Source of the DNA: Halobellus inordinatus
GTDB taxonomy: Archaea; Halobacteriota; Halobacteria; Halobacteriales; Haloferacaceae
Assembly (NCBI RefSeq): GCF_024464655.1
Contig: NZ_JANHAV010000007.1
Location: 62,001 to 126,000, forward strand
Length of the DNA stretch: 64,000 nucleotides
Direction of reading: 5' to 3'
This document shows positions 55,154 to 63,825 of the stretch, one piece after another; the stretch's first letter is position 1; each line of letters begins with the position of its first letter. The position numbers and the translations under genes were made by a program. The notes beneath the pieces were generated by a model, which saw only the letters and a list, made by a program, of their open reading frames with translations, did no database searches and was not told the DNA's origin.

Positions 55154-55782
55154 TCAGTGCCTCCTACGTTCGCGGTCTCGGACGATGGACCGCCCCCCGT
55201 GCTGGCAGCTTGGTCTGCCCGTAGTGCCTCGTCGATGTAGGCGTCGACGGCCGCGGCCGAATCGTCGAGCGGGTGCCCGACTGCGGCGTGGCGCGTCTGC
55301 GCGCCGTTGACGTACGTCGTGAGGAACGACGCGACTGCGTCCGGATCGACCTCCTCGTGGAACGTCCCGTCTGCGACACCCTCGGCGACGACCTCGCGGA
55401 CCGCAGCGGTAAACGCGTGGTCGAAGCGTTGCAGTCGGCTTCGAAACGCGTCGTCGTACGGCGACTGTGCCTTGATCTCTAACAGGGCAGTCTGAAACGC
55501 CGGCGCGTCGGATCGGTCTGTAACGAGTGCGACGACGAGACCCCGGAGTCGCTCTGCGGGTGTTTCACCGGCCGGCTCCGCGATACGGTCTTCGAACTGC
55601 TCGTAGAGGTGGTCGAGATACGCTACGAGAAGATCGTGCTTCCCGTCGTAGTGATAGTGAATAGACGCCTTACACAGATCGGTCTCGTCGGCGATGTCCT
55701 GCATCGTGAGCTCTGCGTAGCCGTGCTTGCAGAGTGCGCTGTGTGTCGCGTGCAGTATTTGAGTCGCCGTCTCCGTCGTCAT
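55150..55782 (-). CDS. TetR-family repressor of the MATE exporter
   Basis: This 210-residue protein has a TetR N-terminal helix-turn-helix (GYAELTMQDIADETDLCKASIHYHY, about residues 21-45) and a variable helical ligand domain. A palindromic operator lies 29 bp upstream of its ATG. It overlaps the MATE gene by ATGA and should repress both. It ends in an acidic GGGPSSETANVGGTE tail. Confidence 0.87.
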   Translation of the reverse strand: MTTETATQILHATHSALCKHGYAELTMQDIADETDLCKASIHYHYDGKHDLLVAYLDHLYEQFEDRIAEPAGETPAERLRGLVVALVTDRSDAPAFQTALLEIKAQSPYDDAFRSRLQRFDHAFTAAVREVVAEGVADGTFHEEVDPDAVASFLTTYVNGAQTRHAAVGHPLDDSAAAVDAYIDEALRADQAASTGGGPSSETANVGGTE

Positions 55783-55810
55783 TCGGGGCGCTCCATTTCG
55801 TTGTTCGAAC

Positions 55811-55828
55811 TGACTGTCCGGTCAGTCA
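55811..55828. promoter_or_regulatory. TetR operator palindrome
   Basis: TGACTGTCCGGTCAGTCA is an 18 bp inverted repeat with a single mismatched pair. It lies 29 bp upstream of the tetR ATG, where it would block the promoter; autoregulation is inferred. Confidence 0.65.
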
Positions 55829-55941
55829 AAAAAAGTTCGAATCGGCAGGTCGTCGCGTGTCTGTCTCTCCCGTATGCGACGTCAAAGCACGCTTTGCCCC
55901 GCGATTCGAACCGCAGTGTTCGGAACGAACTGATCCAAAAA

Positions 55942-55959
55942 TCCCGCATCACGGGACAA
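55942..55959 (+). repeat. Direct repeat, copy 1 (TCCCGCATCACGGGACAA)
   Basis: It is identical to the copy at 56282 except for one base, in the same orientation and 340 bp apart. TCCCG and CGGGA can pair, so it may be an operator or hairpin. Confidence 0.5.
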
Positions 55960-56281
55960 TCTGATGTCAGATAGTCGGCTGTGAGTGCATTCACTGCGAT
56001 TTCTGTCGACAATCTATACTTTCACAAATGTATTAAAATAAATATCTAAAATATAATATACATATAAAAATTATAACGATAATACACAAAGCGGAGTTTT
56101 TTGAACTCTATTGGGCAACGACTCAGGAATATAGTATAAGAAAATATTATATTCTCTTGTAGTTTAATTTTTCTTATACTACTTCCCGGATCAAATATAC
56201 GATCCGGCGTCCGAATAACCCTAACAAAGGTACGACTGTTAGAAACAGGACGTCTCACGGTAAATCCATCGTCAGATACCG

Positions 56282-56299
56282 TCCCGGATCACGGGACAA
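56282..56299 (+). repeat. Direct repeat, copy 2 (TCCCGGATCACGGGACAA)
   Basis: This copy lies 153-170 bp before the amidohydrolase start. It could be an operator for the IclR-type regulator nearby, which is inferred from position only. Confidence 0.5.
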
Positions 56300-56451
56300 C
56301 TGTTGCAGATCGGATAGCTCTGTCTTTGGTCGGGTTTTGGTCCTCGATAACTGCACGACTGCGTTCCAAAGTTGACGATTCGGGGTGTCAATCTGAAACG
56401 AGAACAGCGCGCTACCAGTAGTTTTATTACATATTGATCGAAGGTAAGGGT

Positions 56452-57570
56452 ATGTCCCAGGCAGATACCGAGTCGAGACGGCAAGAAGACCTCGACGCGT
56501 ATCACGTAATCGACTGCGACTGCCACTATATGGAGTCGTTCAACGACGTCGCAGAGTATATGGAAGAACCCTGGAAGACGAAGTTCGAGGGTAGCAACTT
56601 CGACGAGAAAGGGGCCAAGCAGAACCTCAGCTCGTTCTTCCCCTTCTCGACGGGTGACCGTCAGGCGCACGGCAAGATCACGCGCGAACACTCCTCGTAC
56701 CCCGACGACCCCGAGACACCGGAGCGGATCCGCGAGGGGATGGAGTCGATCGGCGTCGACGAGACGCTCCTGATCTCGCACCTCATCCTCGCCGGCGCCG
56801 GGACGATCGCGGACGACACCCGTCAGTCCGCGTTCGCGAAGGCGTACGTCGAGTATATGAGCGAGGAGGTTCTCGACCCCGACGACGGAATCCACGGTCT
56901 GGCCCCGATCCCGTACTACGACGTCGACGCCTCGATGGAGATCCTCGACCGGATCGAGGACCGCGACGAGTACGTGGGCGCGTGTTTCGTCACTGCTGGC
57001 GCGACGCCCCCGCTCGGCAACCGCAAGTACGACCCGATCTACGAGCGCTGTGAGGATATGGATCTCGCGGCCGTGTTCCACACCGGCGGCGCGGGCCTCG
57101 ACGAGTACGTCCGCGGCGGCTACCAGGAGATGCTCGAAACGCACACGCTGGGCTTCCTCGAATCCAATATGTCCCAGATCGTGAGCCTCGTCGTGCAGGG
57201 CGTCCCCGAGAAGTTCCCCGATCTCGACATCTCCTTCATGGAGTCCGGCGTGACGTACCTCCCGGGTCTGATGACGCGCCTCGACGAGGAGTACCTCAAG
57301 CGCCCCGAGGAAGCGCCGCTCCTCGAGAAGAAGCCCGGTGAGTACATCACCGACTTCTACTACGGCACCCAGCCGCTCGAGATCTCGGCCGACCCCGCGT
57401 ACCTCGAGAAGTGTATCGATATGGTCGGCGCGGACCAGCTGATGTTCGCCTCCGACTACCCGCACTGGGACTACGACCGCCCGACGACCGTGATGGACCT
57501 GCCGTTCCTCTCCGAGGAGGAAGTCGAGATGGTCCTCTCGAAGAACGCCCAGGAGGTGTTCGGCCTATGA
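56452..57570 (+). CDS. Amidohydrolase_2-family (ACMSD-like) metal-dependent hydrolase or decarboxylase
   Basis: This 372-residue TIM-barrel protein starts at ATG 56452. Metal-ligand patterns include VIDCDCHYME (Asp-x-Asp-x-His near residue 22), VFHTGG near 205, and FASDYPHWDYD near 338, ending in NAQEVFGL. The family contains aromatic decarboxylases and hydrolases acting on aromatic or cyclic acids. Its stop overlaps the Rieske gene (ATGA), so the two are co-translated. The reaction is unknown. Confidence 0.82.
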   Translation: MSQADTESRRQEDLDAYHVIDCDCHYMESFNDVAEYMEEPWKTKFEGSNFDEKGAKQNLSSFFPFSTGDRQAHGKITREHSSYPDDPETPERIREGMESIGVDETLLISHLILAGAGTIADDTRQSAFAKAYVEYMSEEVLDPDDGIHGLAPIPYYDVDASMEILDRIEDRDEYVGACFVTAGATPPLGNRKYDPIYERCEDMDLAAVFHTGGAGLDEYVRGGYQEMLETHTLGFLESNMSQIVSLVVQGVPEKFPDLDISFMESGVTYLPGLMTRLDEEYLKRPEEAPLLEKKPGEYITDFYYGTQPLEISADPAYLEKCIDMVGADQLMFASDYPHWDYDRPTTVMDLPFLSEEEVEMVLSKNAQEVFGL

Positions 57571-57944
57571 GCGATCTCGTCGAAGTCAAACCCGCCGACG
57601 AGTTCGAGAACGGCGACCGCGAGTTCGTCGACGTCGGCGGCGTCGAGGTCGGCGTGCTGCAGGTCGAAGACGAGTTCTACGCGCTGCAGAACTACTGTAT
57701 GCACGACGGCGGCCCCGTCTGCAGCGGGAAGACCCACCGGAAGCTCCTCGGCGAGTTCAAAGAGCCGGGTCAGCGCGTCGAGAAGTCGTACTCCGAAGAC
57801 GAGTGCGTGATCTCCTGCCCGTGGCACGGGTGGTCCTACGACATCGAGTCCGGTGACCACCTCGCCAACGACGACATCTCCCTGCCGACCTACGAGGTCG
57901 TCGTGGAAGACGGCGTCGTCTACGTCGGCGGCCAGAAGAACTAG
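57567..57944 (+). CDS. Rieske-type [2Fe-2S] ferredoxin
   Basis: This 125-residue protein starts at ATG 57567. The Rieske cluster ligands are CMH (NYCMHDGG) and CPWHGW, with an unusually long insertion between them (GKTHRKLLGEFKEPGQRVEKSYSED-containing). It is co-translated with the amidohydrolase. It may serve the ring-hydroxylating dioxygenase at 16215, which lacks a local ferredoxin. Confidence 0.85.
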   Translation: MSDLVEVKPADEFENGDREFVDVGGVEVGVLQVEDEFYALQNYCMHDGGPVCSGKTHRKLLGEFKEPGQRVEKSYSEDECVISCPWHGWSYDIESGDHLANDDISLPTYEVVVEDGVVYVGGQKN

Positions 57945-58019
57945 CTCTCGACGAGGGGAACGCCCCCGACGTTCGATCTTATACCGCATCTTTATTTTGC
58001 CGCAACGTCAACGTGATCT

Positions 58020-58805
58020 ATGACCGGAAATCTCGTCGGGGCCGACGAAACGCTCTTTCGGATCGTCGAAGCGATGGCTGAGGCGGGGCCGGTCGGCGTG
58101 ACGGAGGTCGCTAAACGGCTCGATCTCACCAAGAGCACGGCGCACCGGCACCTCCAGACGCTCGAAGCCCGCGGCTACGCCGTCAACGACAGCGGCACGT
58201 ACCGGCTGTCGCACCAGTGGTTCCACATCGGGACCGCGGTCAAGACCCGACAGCCATTCTACGCGGCCTCGAAAGAGGCTGTCGAGAATCTCGCAGATCG
58301 AACCCAGAAAACCGCCTGGTGTGCGATCGAGGAGAACGGAAAACTGATGTTCGTCAACGGTGCTGGATCGAACCCGACGCACAACCCGGATTTGCTCGTC
58401 GGCGACTGGTCGTCGATCACACATACGGCCGCCGGCAAAGCCATCCTCGCGCACCTCCCGGAAGACCGACTCTCCGAAATCATCGACGCCGACCCGGCCG
58501 CCGACGACTCTCTCAGTCCTACTGACCTCCGTAAAGAACTCGAATACGTCCGTTCCCGCGGCTACGCCGTCAATCAGGGCGAAGACATCTCTGGGATCTA
58601 CGCCATCGGAATGCCGGTCGTGGCTGACGAACGCGTCTTCGGGTCGTTGTCGGTCGCCAGCCCCTCGGACGCACTCGTCACCGACGACCGCGACGAGACG
58701 CTCGAGTATCTCGCTTCGGCTGTCGACCGCGTCGAAGACGTGCTCGCGTCCGGAGAGGGCAGCAGCCGGACGCCGCAGCCACGCAGCACGACTGGCCCGA
58801 CGTAA
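58020..58805 (+). CDS. IclR-family transcriptional regulator
   Basis: This 261-residue protein has an N-terminal winged helix (VTEVAKRLDLTKSTAHRHLQTLEARGYAV, about 25-55) and a C-terminal IclR effector domain (HTAAGKAILAHLPEDRL, RSRGYAVNQGEDISGIYAIGMPV). IclR proteins in haloarchaea often control aromatic or sugar catabolism. It follows the Rieske gene by 75 bp and likely controls the amidohydrolase operon. Confidence 0.87.
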   Translation: MTGNLVGADETLFRIVEAMAEAGPVGVTEVAKRLDLTKSTAHRHLQTLEARGYAVNDSGTYRLSHQWFHIGTAVKTRQPFYAASKEAVENLADRTQKTAWCAIEENGKLMFVNGAGSNPTHNPDLLVGDWSSITHTAAGKAILAHLPEDRLSEIIDADPAADDSLSPTDLRKELEYVRSRGYAVNQGEDISGIYAIGMPVVADERVFGSLSVASPSDALVTDDRDETLEYLASAVDRVEDVLASGEGSSRTPQPRSTTGPT

Positions 58806-59241
58806 CTCGACTGACTTCGACCTGTTTCTCGCCGGGGTACCTCACTATTCCCGCAGGGGTCGGCCGGAAGCTCCCATATGGTGACACCGCAGTGCGAGGA
58901 CATCGACTCGGAAACGTTTGGAAGTTACAACTGCCGAACTAGTATTGGATGTAGTAGCATATAGAATATATTATAAATTATGATATTGTGGTTGAAGGTT
59001 ACTACTTTCTATTCCCTATTGCGAAATAATGTGATAATAAATGGCGCTAAATACGTAAGAAGTGGTTTTAACCAACAGAAAATAAGAAATATAAATACTA
59101 TTATTGATGTCATTCCAGAGTATATGACTGATCAATTACGATTCTGTCTCTGAACGTATTCGCCACGTGCCCCGTAAGAATTAGAACAGCGTTTGCACGC
59201 TTTCGCGTATCTGATCGGACAGCGTGCGATCGAATGTGTAC
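58806..59241. other. AT-rich intergenic region
   Basis: No gene is seen. The DNA from 58950 to 59150 is strongly AT-rich; short frames here lack codon bias. Confidence 0.45.
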
Positions 59242-59325
59242 TCATACTGTCGGACAGCAGTTCGTGAATGATGTGGCACCCACGGGGTGCCGATACGCTT
59301 CACAGAGTTCTGTCCGACAGTATCA
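59242..59325. repeat. MITE-like palindromic element, copy 2
   Basis: The left end TCATACTGTCGGACAG and the right end CTGTCCGACAGTATCA are inverted. The middle holds GGCACCCACGGGGTGCC. It matches copy 1 at 38964 in inverted and near-palindromic form. No transposase is nearby. Confidence 0.65.
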
Positions 59326-59333
59326 GTTGTAAG

Positions 59334-59351
59334 CGGTACTGTAGTACCGCT
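59334..59351. terminator. Perfect short hairpin
   Basis: GCGGTACT-GT-AGTACCGC forms an 8 bp stem. It lies between the MITE and the small coiled-coil gene, whose minus-strand stop is 30 bp away, so it may terminate that transcript. Confidence 0.4.
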
Positions 59352-59380
59352 GCCGACTCTCACTGTAGTGGTTTCTGTCG

Positions 59381-59539
59381 TCAGCTTCGAAGTTCTTCGA
59401 TCCGTTTTTCGAGTTCCTCGATCGCTTCGTCGACTTCGCCACGCGCTTCGTCGGTCATCTGCTCTGCTTCTTCGGCGGCCGTGTCGAATGCGTCGCGAAC
59501 GCGCTGGACCGCCTCGTCGATCCCGTCTGAGTCACTCAT
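59381..59539 (-). CDS. 52-residue acidic coiled-coil microprotein
   Basis: The frame begins at ATG 59539 (MSDSDGIDEAVQRVRDAF) and ends TGA 59381. It is almost entirely a charged helix (EEAEQMTDEARGEVDEAIEE then LEKRIEELRS) with heptad-like Leu/Ile spacing. It has good third-position GC and a typical haloarchaeal start. The function is unknown. Confidence 0.6.
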   Translation of the reverse strand: MSDSDGIDEAVQRVRDAFDTAAEEAEQMTDEARGEVDEAIEELEKRIEELRS

Positions 59540-59732
59540 AGCGTTCTCGTATATGACGTTCGATCAATATATATTCAACGACGCCTCGTGTTCTGGACTC
59601 GGGTTTCGCTCGCTGGAGGGGGTCGAGAACGACGCAGCAGGGACTATGCCGGCCTCTAAGGCGACACAGATTATTGCCACTTACTTATCCCATTCTGAAC
59701 ACTTATGATTATTAATATTTATATACTAATGT

Positions 59733-60482
59733 ATGAGGATTGGAAAAGAACCTCTCCTTGCGGTCTTCATCGTGTTCGTCGTCACTTCCGCAGGTGCTGC
59801 ACCGATTCTGGCTACGACTGTCGCCGCACAGGGTAACGGTGATGGGATGCACGGCTCTGGACCCGGCCCCAGCCCGAACGTCACAGCCGGTCAACATCAG
59901 AACGGAAGCCACTCGATGCGAGTGGAGAACGTCGGCGCGAATCAGACGATTCGCGTGCAGTTCCGTTACCGGGCCGAGTCCCTCGACGTCGGCGTTCGAA
60001 TGCGCGAGATGGCGGTTAGAACCAACCGGAGCGGCGACTACCAGTTCGCCCTTCGAACGGCCGCCAACGCGAGTGCCGGCGTCGGTGCGTTCTCTGGCCC
60101 CGCGCCGTTCGGGTACTTCAATATCACACACCAATTCCCGAACGAGAACGTCACGAACGCGTCGATGACGTTTGCTGTGAACCGCACGCGGTTGCGCGAG
60201 CGGAACGTCTCAGCCGAGCGCGTCGCTCTGTATCGGTACAACGCACAGAACCGGTCTTGGAACCGACTGCAAACCAGAGTGACCGAGCAGAACGCCACGC
60301 AGGTGGCCTTCCGTGCGGAGTCGCCGGGTCTCTCCGAGTTCGCTGTCGCTCCGGTCGCCGATGCCTCGACAGCCACCGTGACTGTCACGGAGGAGACGTC
60401 CTCGACCAACACACCCGGATTTGGTCCGGGTATAGCCGTACTCGCTATAGTGGTATTCGCCAGCCGTCTGTGGCTGCACTGA
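59733..60482 (+). CDS. Secreted PGF-CTERM surface protein
   Basis: This 249-residue protein has an N-terminal signal segment (LLAVFIVFVVTSAGAAPILA) and a Thr-rich linker followed by the PGFGPG motif, a hydrophobic helix and a short basic end, which is the archaeosortase A (PGF-CTERM) sorting signal. The middle (QTIRVQFRYRAESL, NVTNASMTFAVNRTRLRERN) resembles the PGF-pre-PGF domain, with several N-glycosylation sequons. The role is surface attachment with unknown function. Confidence 0.8.
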   Translation: MRIGKEPLLAVFIVFVVTSAGAAPILATTVAAQGNGDGMHGSGPGPSPNVTAGQHQNGSHSMRVENVGANQTIRVQFRYRAESLDVGVRMREMAVRTNRSGDYQFALRTAANASAGVGAFSGPAPFGYFNITHQFPNENVTNASMTFAVNRTRLRERNVSAERVALYRYNAQNRSWNRLQTRVTEQNATQVAFRAESPGLSEFAVAPVADASTATVTVTEETSSTNTPGFGPGIAVLAIVVFASRLWLH

Positions 60483-60602
60483 CCCTATCGTACCGGCACT
60501 CCGTCGAGCGTCCATCGTTCTTCCGTTTAAGTGAACTCACCGCCCACAGGACGCCCGTACAAGGCCATATTTTTGTGTTACTGTGGCGAAAGGTCAGTTT
60601 GT

Positions 60603-61685
60603 ATGGATGGGAACCGCTTCGCCGTGGCGTTGTTTGGGATCATCGTCTCGGTCGTCATCGGTGCACTCGCGTACCAATTTATCGCTCCGTTGACCATCTC
60701 TGTCTTCCTGTACTACTCGACGCGCCGCTACCACCGGATGCTCCGACGGTTCCACCTTCCAGCGAACGCCAGAGCGGTGGTCGTGATGTTCTCGCTCGCC
60801 GTCCCACTCATCTTACTGATCAGTTACGCTACAGTGCTCTTGGCGATCGAGGCCCGCCGCTTCATCGACCAGTACGCGCTCGTCGACGTCGCAAACGAGA
60901 ACTTCGAGTGGTTCGGGGGCATCAACGAGATCCCCAAGTTCACCATCGAGGGGCTCTACGGAGCGTACCAATCCGGCGATCTGGCCCCGTTCATCGACTT
61001 TGCGACCCAGCACGCCACGTTCTTCACGACGCTCGTCTCGGAGTTTATGTTGAATCTGTTCGTCGTCGTCATCGTCACGTACTACCTCTTAGTCGACGGC
61101 AACCGCATCAGTCAGTGGCTGCTCAACTTCGACGACGAGGCCATCATTCGAGAGTACCTCGAAGCCGTCGACAGGGAACTCGAAGCGGTGCTGTTTGGAA
61201 ATCTCCTGAACGTCCTCGCGGTCTCGCTGATCGCTATCGGGTCGTTCAGCACGTATAATGCGTTCGTACCGCCCGCCGCGGAGGTTCCCTATCCCGCGCT
61301 CGCCGGTGCGCTCACTGGCATCGCGAGTCTGATTCCGGTCGTCGGAATGAAAATCGTCTACGTCCCGCTGACACTCCTCACCGCACTCCCGATCGTCCTC
61401 GGTGGGACGCTATCGAGTCTGGTGTACGTGGGGGGGTTCTTCGCTGTCGCCGTCGTCGTCGTCGACACGATCCCCGACGTGGTGCTTCGGCCGCTTCTCA
61501 GCGGCGAGGAAACCCACGTCGGTCTCCTGATGCTCGCGTACACGCTGGGTCCGGTCGTACTGGGCTTCTACGGCCTGTTTTTCGCGCCGATCCTGCTCGT
61601 CGTCGGGCTGACGTTCGCGAATACGGCGCTGCCGCGTCTCCTGGGCGCGTCGGAAACGGAGGAGCCGCCAGCACTGGACCAGTGA
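60603..61685 (+). CDS. AI-2E-family transporter
   Basis: This 360-residue membrane protein has six to eight hydrophobic segments, including GIIVSVVIGALAYQFI near the N-terminus and DTIPDVVLRPLLSG...HVGLLMLAY near 295, which is the conserved C-terminal signature of the AI-2E family. The start is ATG 60603 (MDGNRF). Family members export small signals or exchange ions; the substrate is unknown. Confidence 0.82.
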   Translation: MDGNRFAVALFGIIVSVVIGALAYQFIAPLTISVFLYYSTRRYHRMLRRFHLPANARAVVVMFSLAVPLILLISYATVLLAIEARRFIDQYALVDVANENFEWFGGINEIPKFTIEGLYGAYQSGDLAPFIDFATQHATFFTTLVSEFMLNLFVVVIVTYYLLVDGNRISQWLLNFDDEAIIREYLEAVDRELEAVLFGNLLNVLAVSLIAIGSFSTYNAFVPPAAEVPYPALAGALTGIASLIPVVGMKIVYVPLTLLTALPIVLGGTLSSLVYVGGFFAVAVVVVDTIPDVVLRPLLSGEETHVGLLMLAYTLGPVVLGFYGLFFAPILLVVGLTFANTALPRLLGASETEEPPALDQ

Positions 61686-62018
61686 GGTCTCTCGCGACCT
61701 GCTCGCGTCGGAAGTCTCGCCTGCGATGCCCGCTCCGGCTCTTCGAGTCGCTCGGCGCGTTCACTCTCGATTGCGTTGTTTCCGGTTGCAGTAAGTCTCC
61801 CTTGACGACTGCCACGCTCGCTATTCGCCGCCCTTACTGGCGCCTCTGGCACGCTCTTGGCATCGGAGACGTATTGCAGTAATGTGACACACAATCTGGG
61901 TATTCCTATCCAACGGACGGGTACGACGGGCGTTCGATACGGTCTCGACGGGAGAACGAGTTATCACTCAGATAGAACGTGAATAACAATTCGAGATCGT
62001 GTCATACGTTTGCACGGT
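61686..62018. other. Intergenic region, no gene seen
   Basis: It is 333 bp long. A minus-strand frame of about 100 residues exists but is Arg/Ser-rich and unlike haloarchaeal proteins, so I treat the region as non-coding. AT-rich promoter DNA precedes 62019. Confidence 0.4.
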
Positions 62019-63053
62019 ATGTCCCGAAACGGCACACTCAGTTTGCACCGACGGCCCCTGATGAAGGCGTTCGGTGCCGGTGCGGCCATCTCGGTGCTCG
62101 GCGGCTCGACCGTCGCCCAAGAAGATGACGAGATGGACGACGAGGAGAGTAGCGACGACGAAGCGATGAACGGCACAGGTACGGTCCATACCGTCGAGAC
62201 GCTGATTCGCGCCCCGCCGACGAATCAAAACCGACCAGTGGACTTCTTCTTTCAGCCCACGGGACTCCACATCGAACCGGGGGACGTGGTGAAGTTCGTG
62301 TTCCGAACACCCGATCACAACGTCGTCGCCTACCACCCGGCATTCGGGATGCGGCGGCGCGTCCCGATCGGCGTCACCGCGTTCTCCTCTCCACTCCTCG
62401 GTTGGCGGCCGGAGTCTGTCCCCGGCGATCAGATCGAACCGCCAGCCGAGATGAGTGGCGATGAGGAGGATGACGACGCTGACGGCGGCGATGAGGAGGA
62501 TGACGACGCTGACGGCGGCGATGAGGAGGATGACGACGCTGACGGCGGCGATGAGGAGGATGACGACGCTGACGGCGGCGATGAGGAGGATGACGACGCT
62601 GACGGCGGCGATGAGGAGGATGACGACGCTGACGGCGGCGATGAGGAGGATGACGGCGCTGATGACGGCACCGACGACGAGAGTGACGACGGAAGCAACG
62701 GTACCGACGACGATGGGGACGACGGAGACGACAGCGACGGCGAGGGGCCCGTTCCGGATACGTGGCTCCACGCCTTCGAGACACCGGGCGTCTACGACCT
62801 CCTCTGCTCGCCGCACGAGGGATACGGAATGGCGATGCGAGTCGTCGTGGGCGACGTCACGGAGACGGAATTCGAGACCTCGAATCCCGCGAACCTCCTC
62901 GAACCACGGGCGGGACCGGTCGGACTGGCCAGGGTCACACTGACTGATCCAGCGCTCGAACCATCGAACATCGCCAGCGAGGGTACCGTCCTCTGGGAGG
63001 CGCTCGAATCGAACCAACAGAGCGGGCCGGACGACGGGGGAGAGGAGAGCTAA
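62019..63053 (+). CDS. Cupredoxin (halocyanin-like) with an acidic repeat insertion
   Basis: This 344-residue protein has a Tat-like signal (HRRPLMKAFGAGAAISVLGG). Two parts of a copper-binding cupredoxin fold flank an acidic repeat: the first His lies in RTPDHNVVAYHP, and CSPHEGYGM gives Cys, His and Met ligands. Between them are six copies of the decapeptide DEEDDDADGG and a seventh variant (residues 148-217). Halocyanins carry electrons at the outer membrane face. The start at ATG 62019 is used. Confidence 0.8.
   Translation: MSRNGTLSLHRRPLMKAFGAGAAISVLGGSTVAQEDDEMDDEESSDDEAMNGTGTVHTVETLIRAPPTNQNRPVDFFFQPTGLHIEPGDVVKFVFRTPDHNVVAYHPAFGMRRRVPIGVTAFSSPLLGWRPESVPGDQIEPPAEMSGDEEDDDADGGDEEDDDADGGDEEDDDADGGDEEDDDADGGDEEDDDADGGDEEDDDADGGDEEDDGADDGTDDESDDGSNGTDDDGDDGDDSDGEGPVPDTWLHAFETPGVYDLLCSPHEGYGMAMRVVVGDVTETEFETSNPANLLEPRAGPVGLARVTLTDPALEPSNIASEGTVLWEALESNQQSGPDDGGEES
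62460..62669 (+). repeat. 30 bp tandem repeat in the cupredoxin gene
   Basis: Six perfect 30 bp units, each encoding the decapeptide DEEDDDADGG, and a seventh changed unit are in frame. Identity at the nucleotide level suggests recent slippage. Confidence 0.9.
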
Positions 63054-63087
63054 CGCGCTGTCGGCGTAATATTTGTGTCGTGGGCGT

Positions 63088-63678
63088 GTGTCTACGTGCA
63101 CCGCGGATCACGCCTTCGCGCGGGTTCGCGCCTCGGCCCCGCTCTGGATCGGTGCCCTCGCGTCCGTAGCGCTGTTTCTGTTCGCGGTTCAGTTGCTCGA
63201 CATTGCCACTGAAGCGGCGACCGTGCCGCTCCGGCAGTTCTTTGCTCATCACGTCTCCGGCGATGCCCAAGCGCTGGGCGTGAGCTGGCTCGCCACGTAC
63301 GTGCTGACTAACGGTTCGATCGTCGCTGCGCTGTCGGTGTCGCTATTCGGAAACGGGATCGTCACCGACGCACAACTGTTTTTGATGGTCGCCGGTTCTC
63401 GCCTCGGTGCCGAAGAAATTCGTGAGCGCGCGCACGCCCGCTCGACGGAATTACTCGCCGCGGCCGAGGCTATCGCCGCCGATCACGGCCGAACGGTGTC
63501 GACAGCGACGAGGCTCGGCAAGCCGGGCCGCGAAATCGTCGCGTACGCAGAAGAACACGACGCCGATACGATCGTACTCGGCAGCCACGGGCGCGCACTG
63601 CTCACCCGCGTCCTCCTCGGCTCGGTCGCCGAGACGGTCCTCCAGCGCGCCCCGATGCCGGTGCTGATCGTCAGATGA
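63088..63678 (+). CDS. Chimera: N-terminus of a Na/Pi-cotransporter-like protein fused to a UspA domain
   Basis: Residues to about 110 read as the first helices of a haloarchaeal Na/phosphate cotransporter-like protein (FLFAVQLLDIATEAATVPLRQ, ALGVSWLATYVLTNGSIVAA, GSRLGA). The sequence then jumps, near 63410, to the last two-thirds of a universal stress protein: GSHGRALLTRVLLGSVAE with the GxxG-x9-GS ATP loop and VLIVR end. The remaining transporter helices and the Usp N-terminus are missing. I place a GTG start at 63088; a TTG at 63073 is also possible. It may be a non-functional deletion product. Confidence 0.55.
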   Translation: MSTCTADHAFARVRASAPLWIGALASVALFLFAVQLLDIATEAATVPLRQFFAHHVSGDAQALGVSWLATYVLTNGSIVAALSVSLFGNGIVTDAQLFLMVAGSRLGAEEIRERAHARSTELLAAAEAIAADHGRTVSTATRLGKPGREIVAYAEEHDADTIVLGSHGRALLTRVLLGSVAETVLQRAPMPVLIVR

Positions 63679-63795
63679 GCTCCTCGTAGGTGCTCGCACG
63701 TTCGTCGGTCTTCCGCGCGTGGCCCTGTCGGCCGGGTGCGTCCGGCTGACACTCCGTAGCTGTGACTTCTCGACCACGTGACCGGTCCACAACCG

Positions 63796-63804
63796 TTAAA
63801 AAAC
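63796..63804 (+). promoter_or_regulatory. TATA-like element
   Basis: TTAAAAAAC lies 22-30 bp before the ATG at 63826, at the spacing used by leaderless haloarchaeal transcripts. Confidence 0.4.
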
Positions 63805-63825
63805 GGACCGGCAAATCTGCATACG

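Larger units (their letters stand above)
55783..56451. other. 669 bp intergenic region, promoter DNA and a duplicated 18-mer
   Basis: No gene is seen. It contains the TetR operator at 55811, two copies of TCCCGNATCACGGGACAA (55942, 56282), and very AT-rich DNA from 56030 to 56230 that is likely promoter DNA or decayed sequence. Confidence 0.45.

Noticed and set aside
55150-55782. TetR gene as a possible MftR regulator of mycofactocin
   Set aside because: It overlaps the MATE gene and has its own operator next to it; nothing links it to mftA beyond distance.
61498-61894. Minus-strand frames after the AI-2E-family gene
   Set aside because: Arg/Ser/Pro-rich, no homology-like motif and overlapping the 3' end of the + strand gene.
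62460-62669. Tandem repeats as a possible CRISPR array
   Set aside because: Units are contiguous 30 bp copies with no spacers, in frame with a protein, and no cas genes are present.
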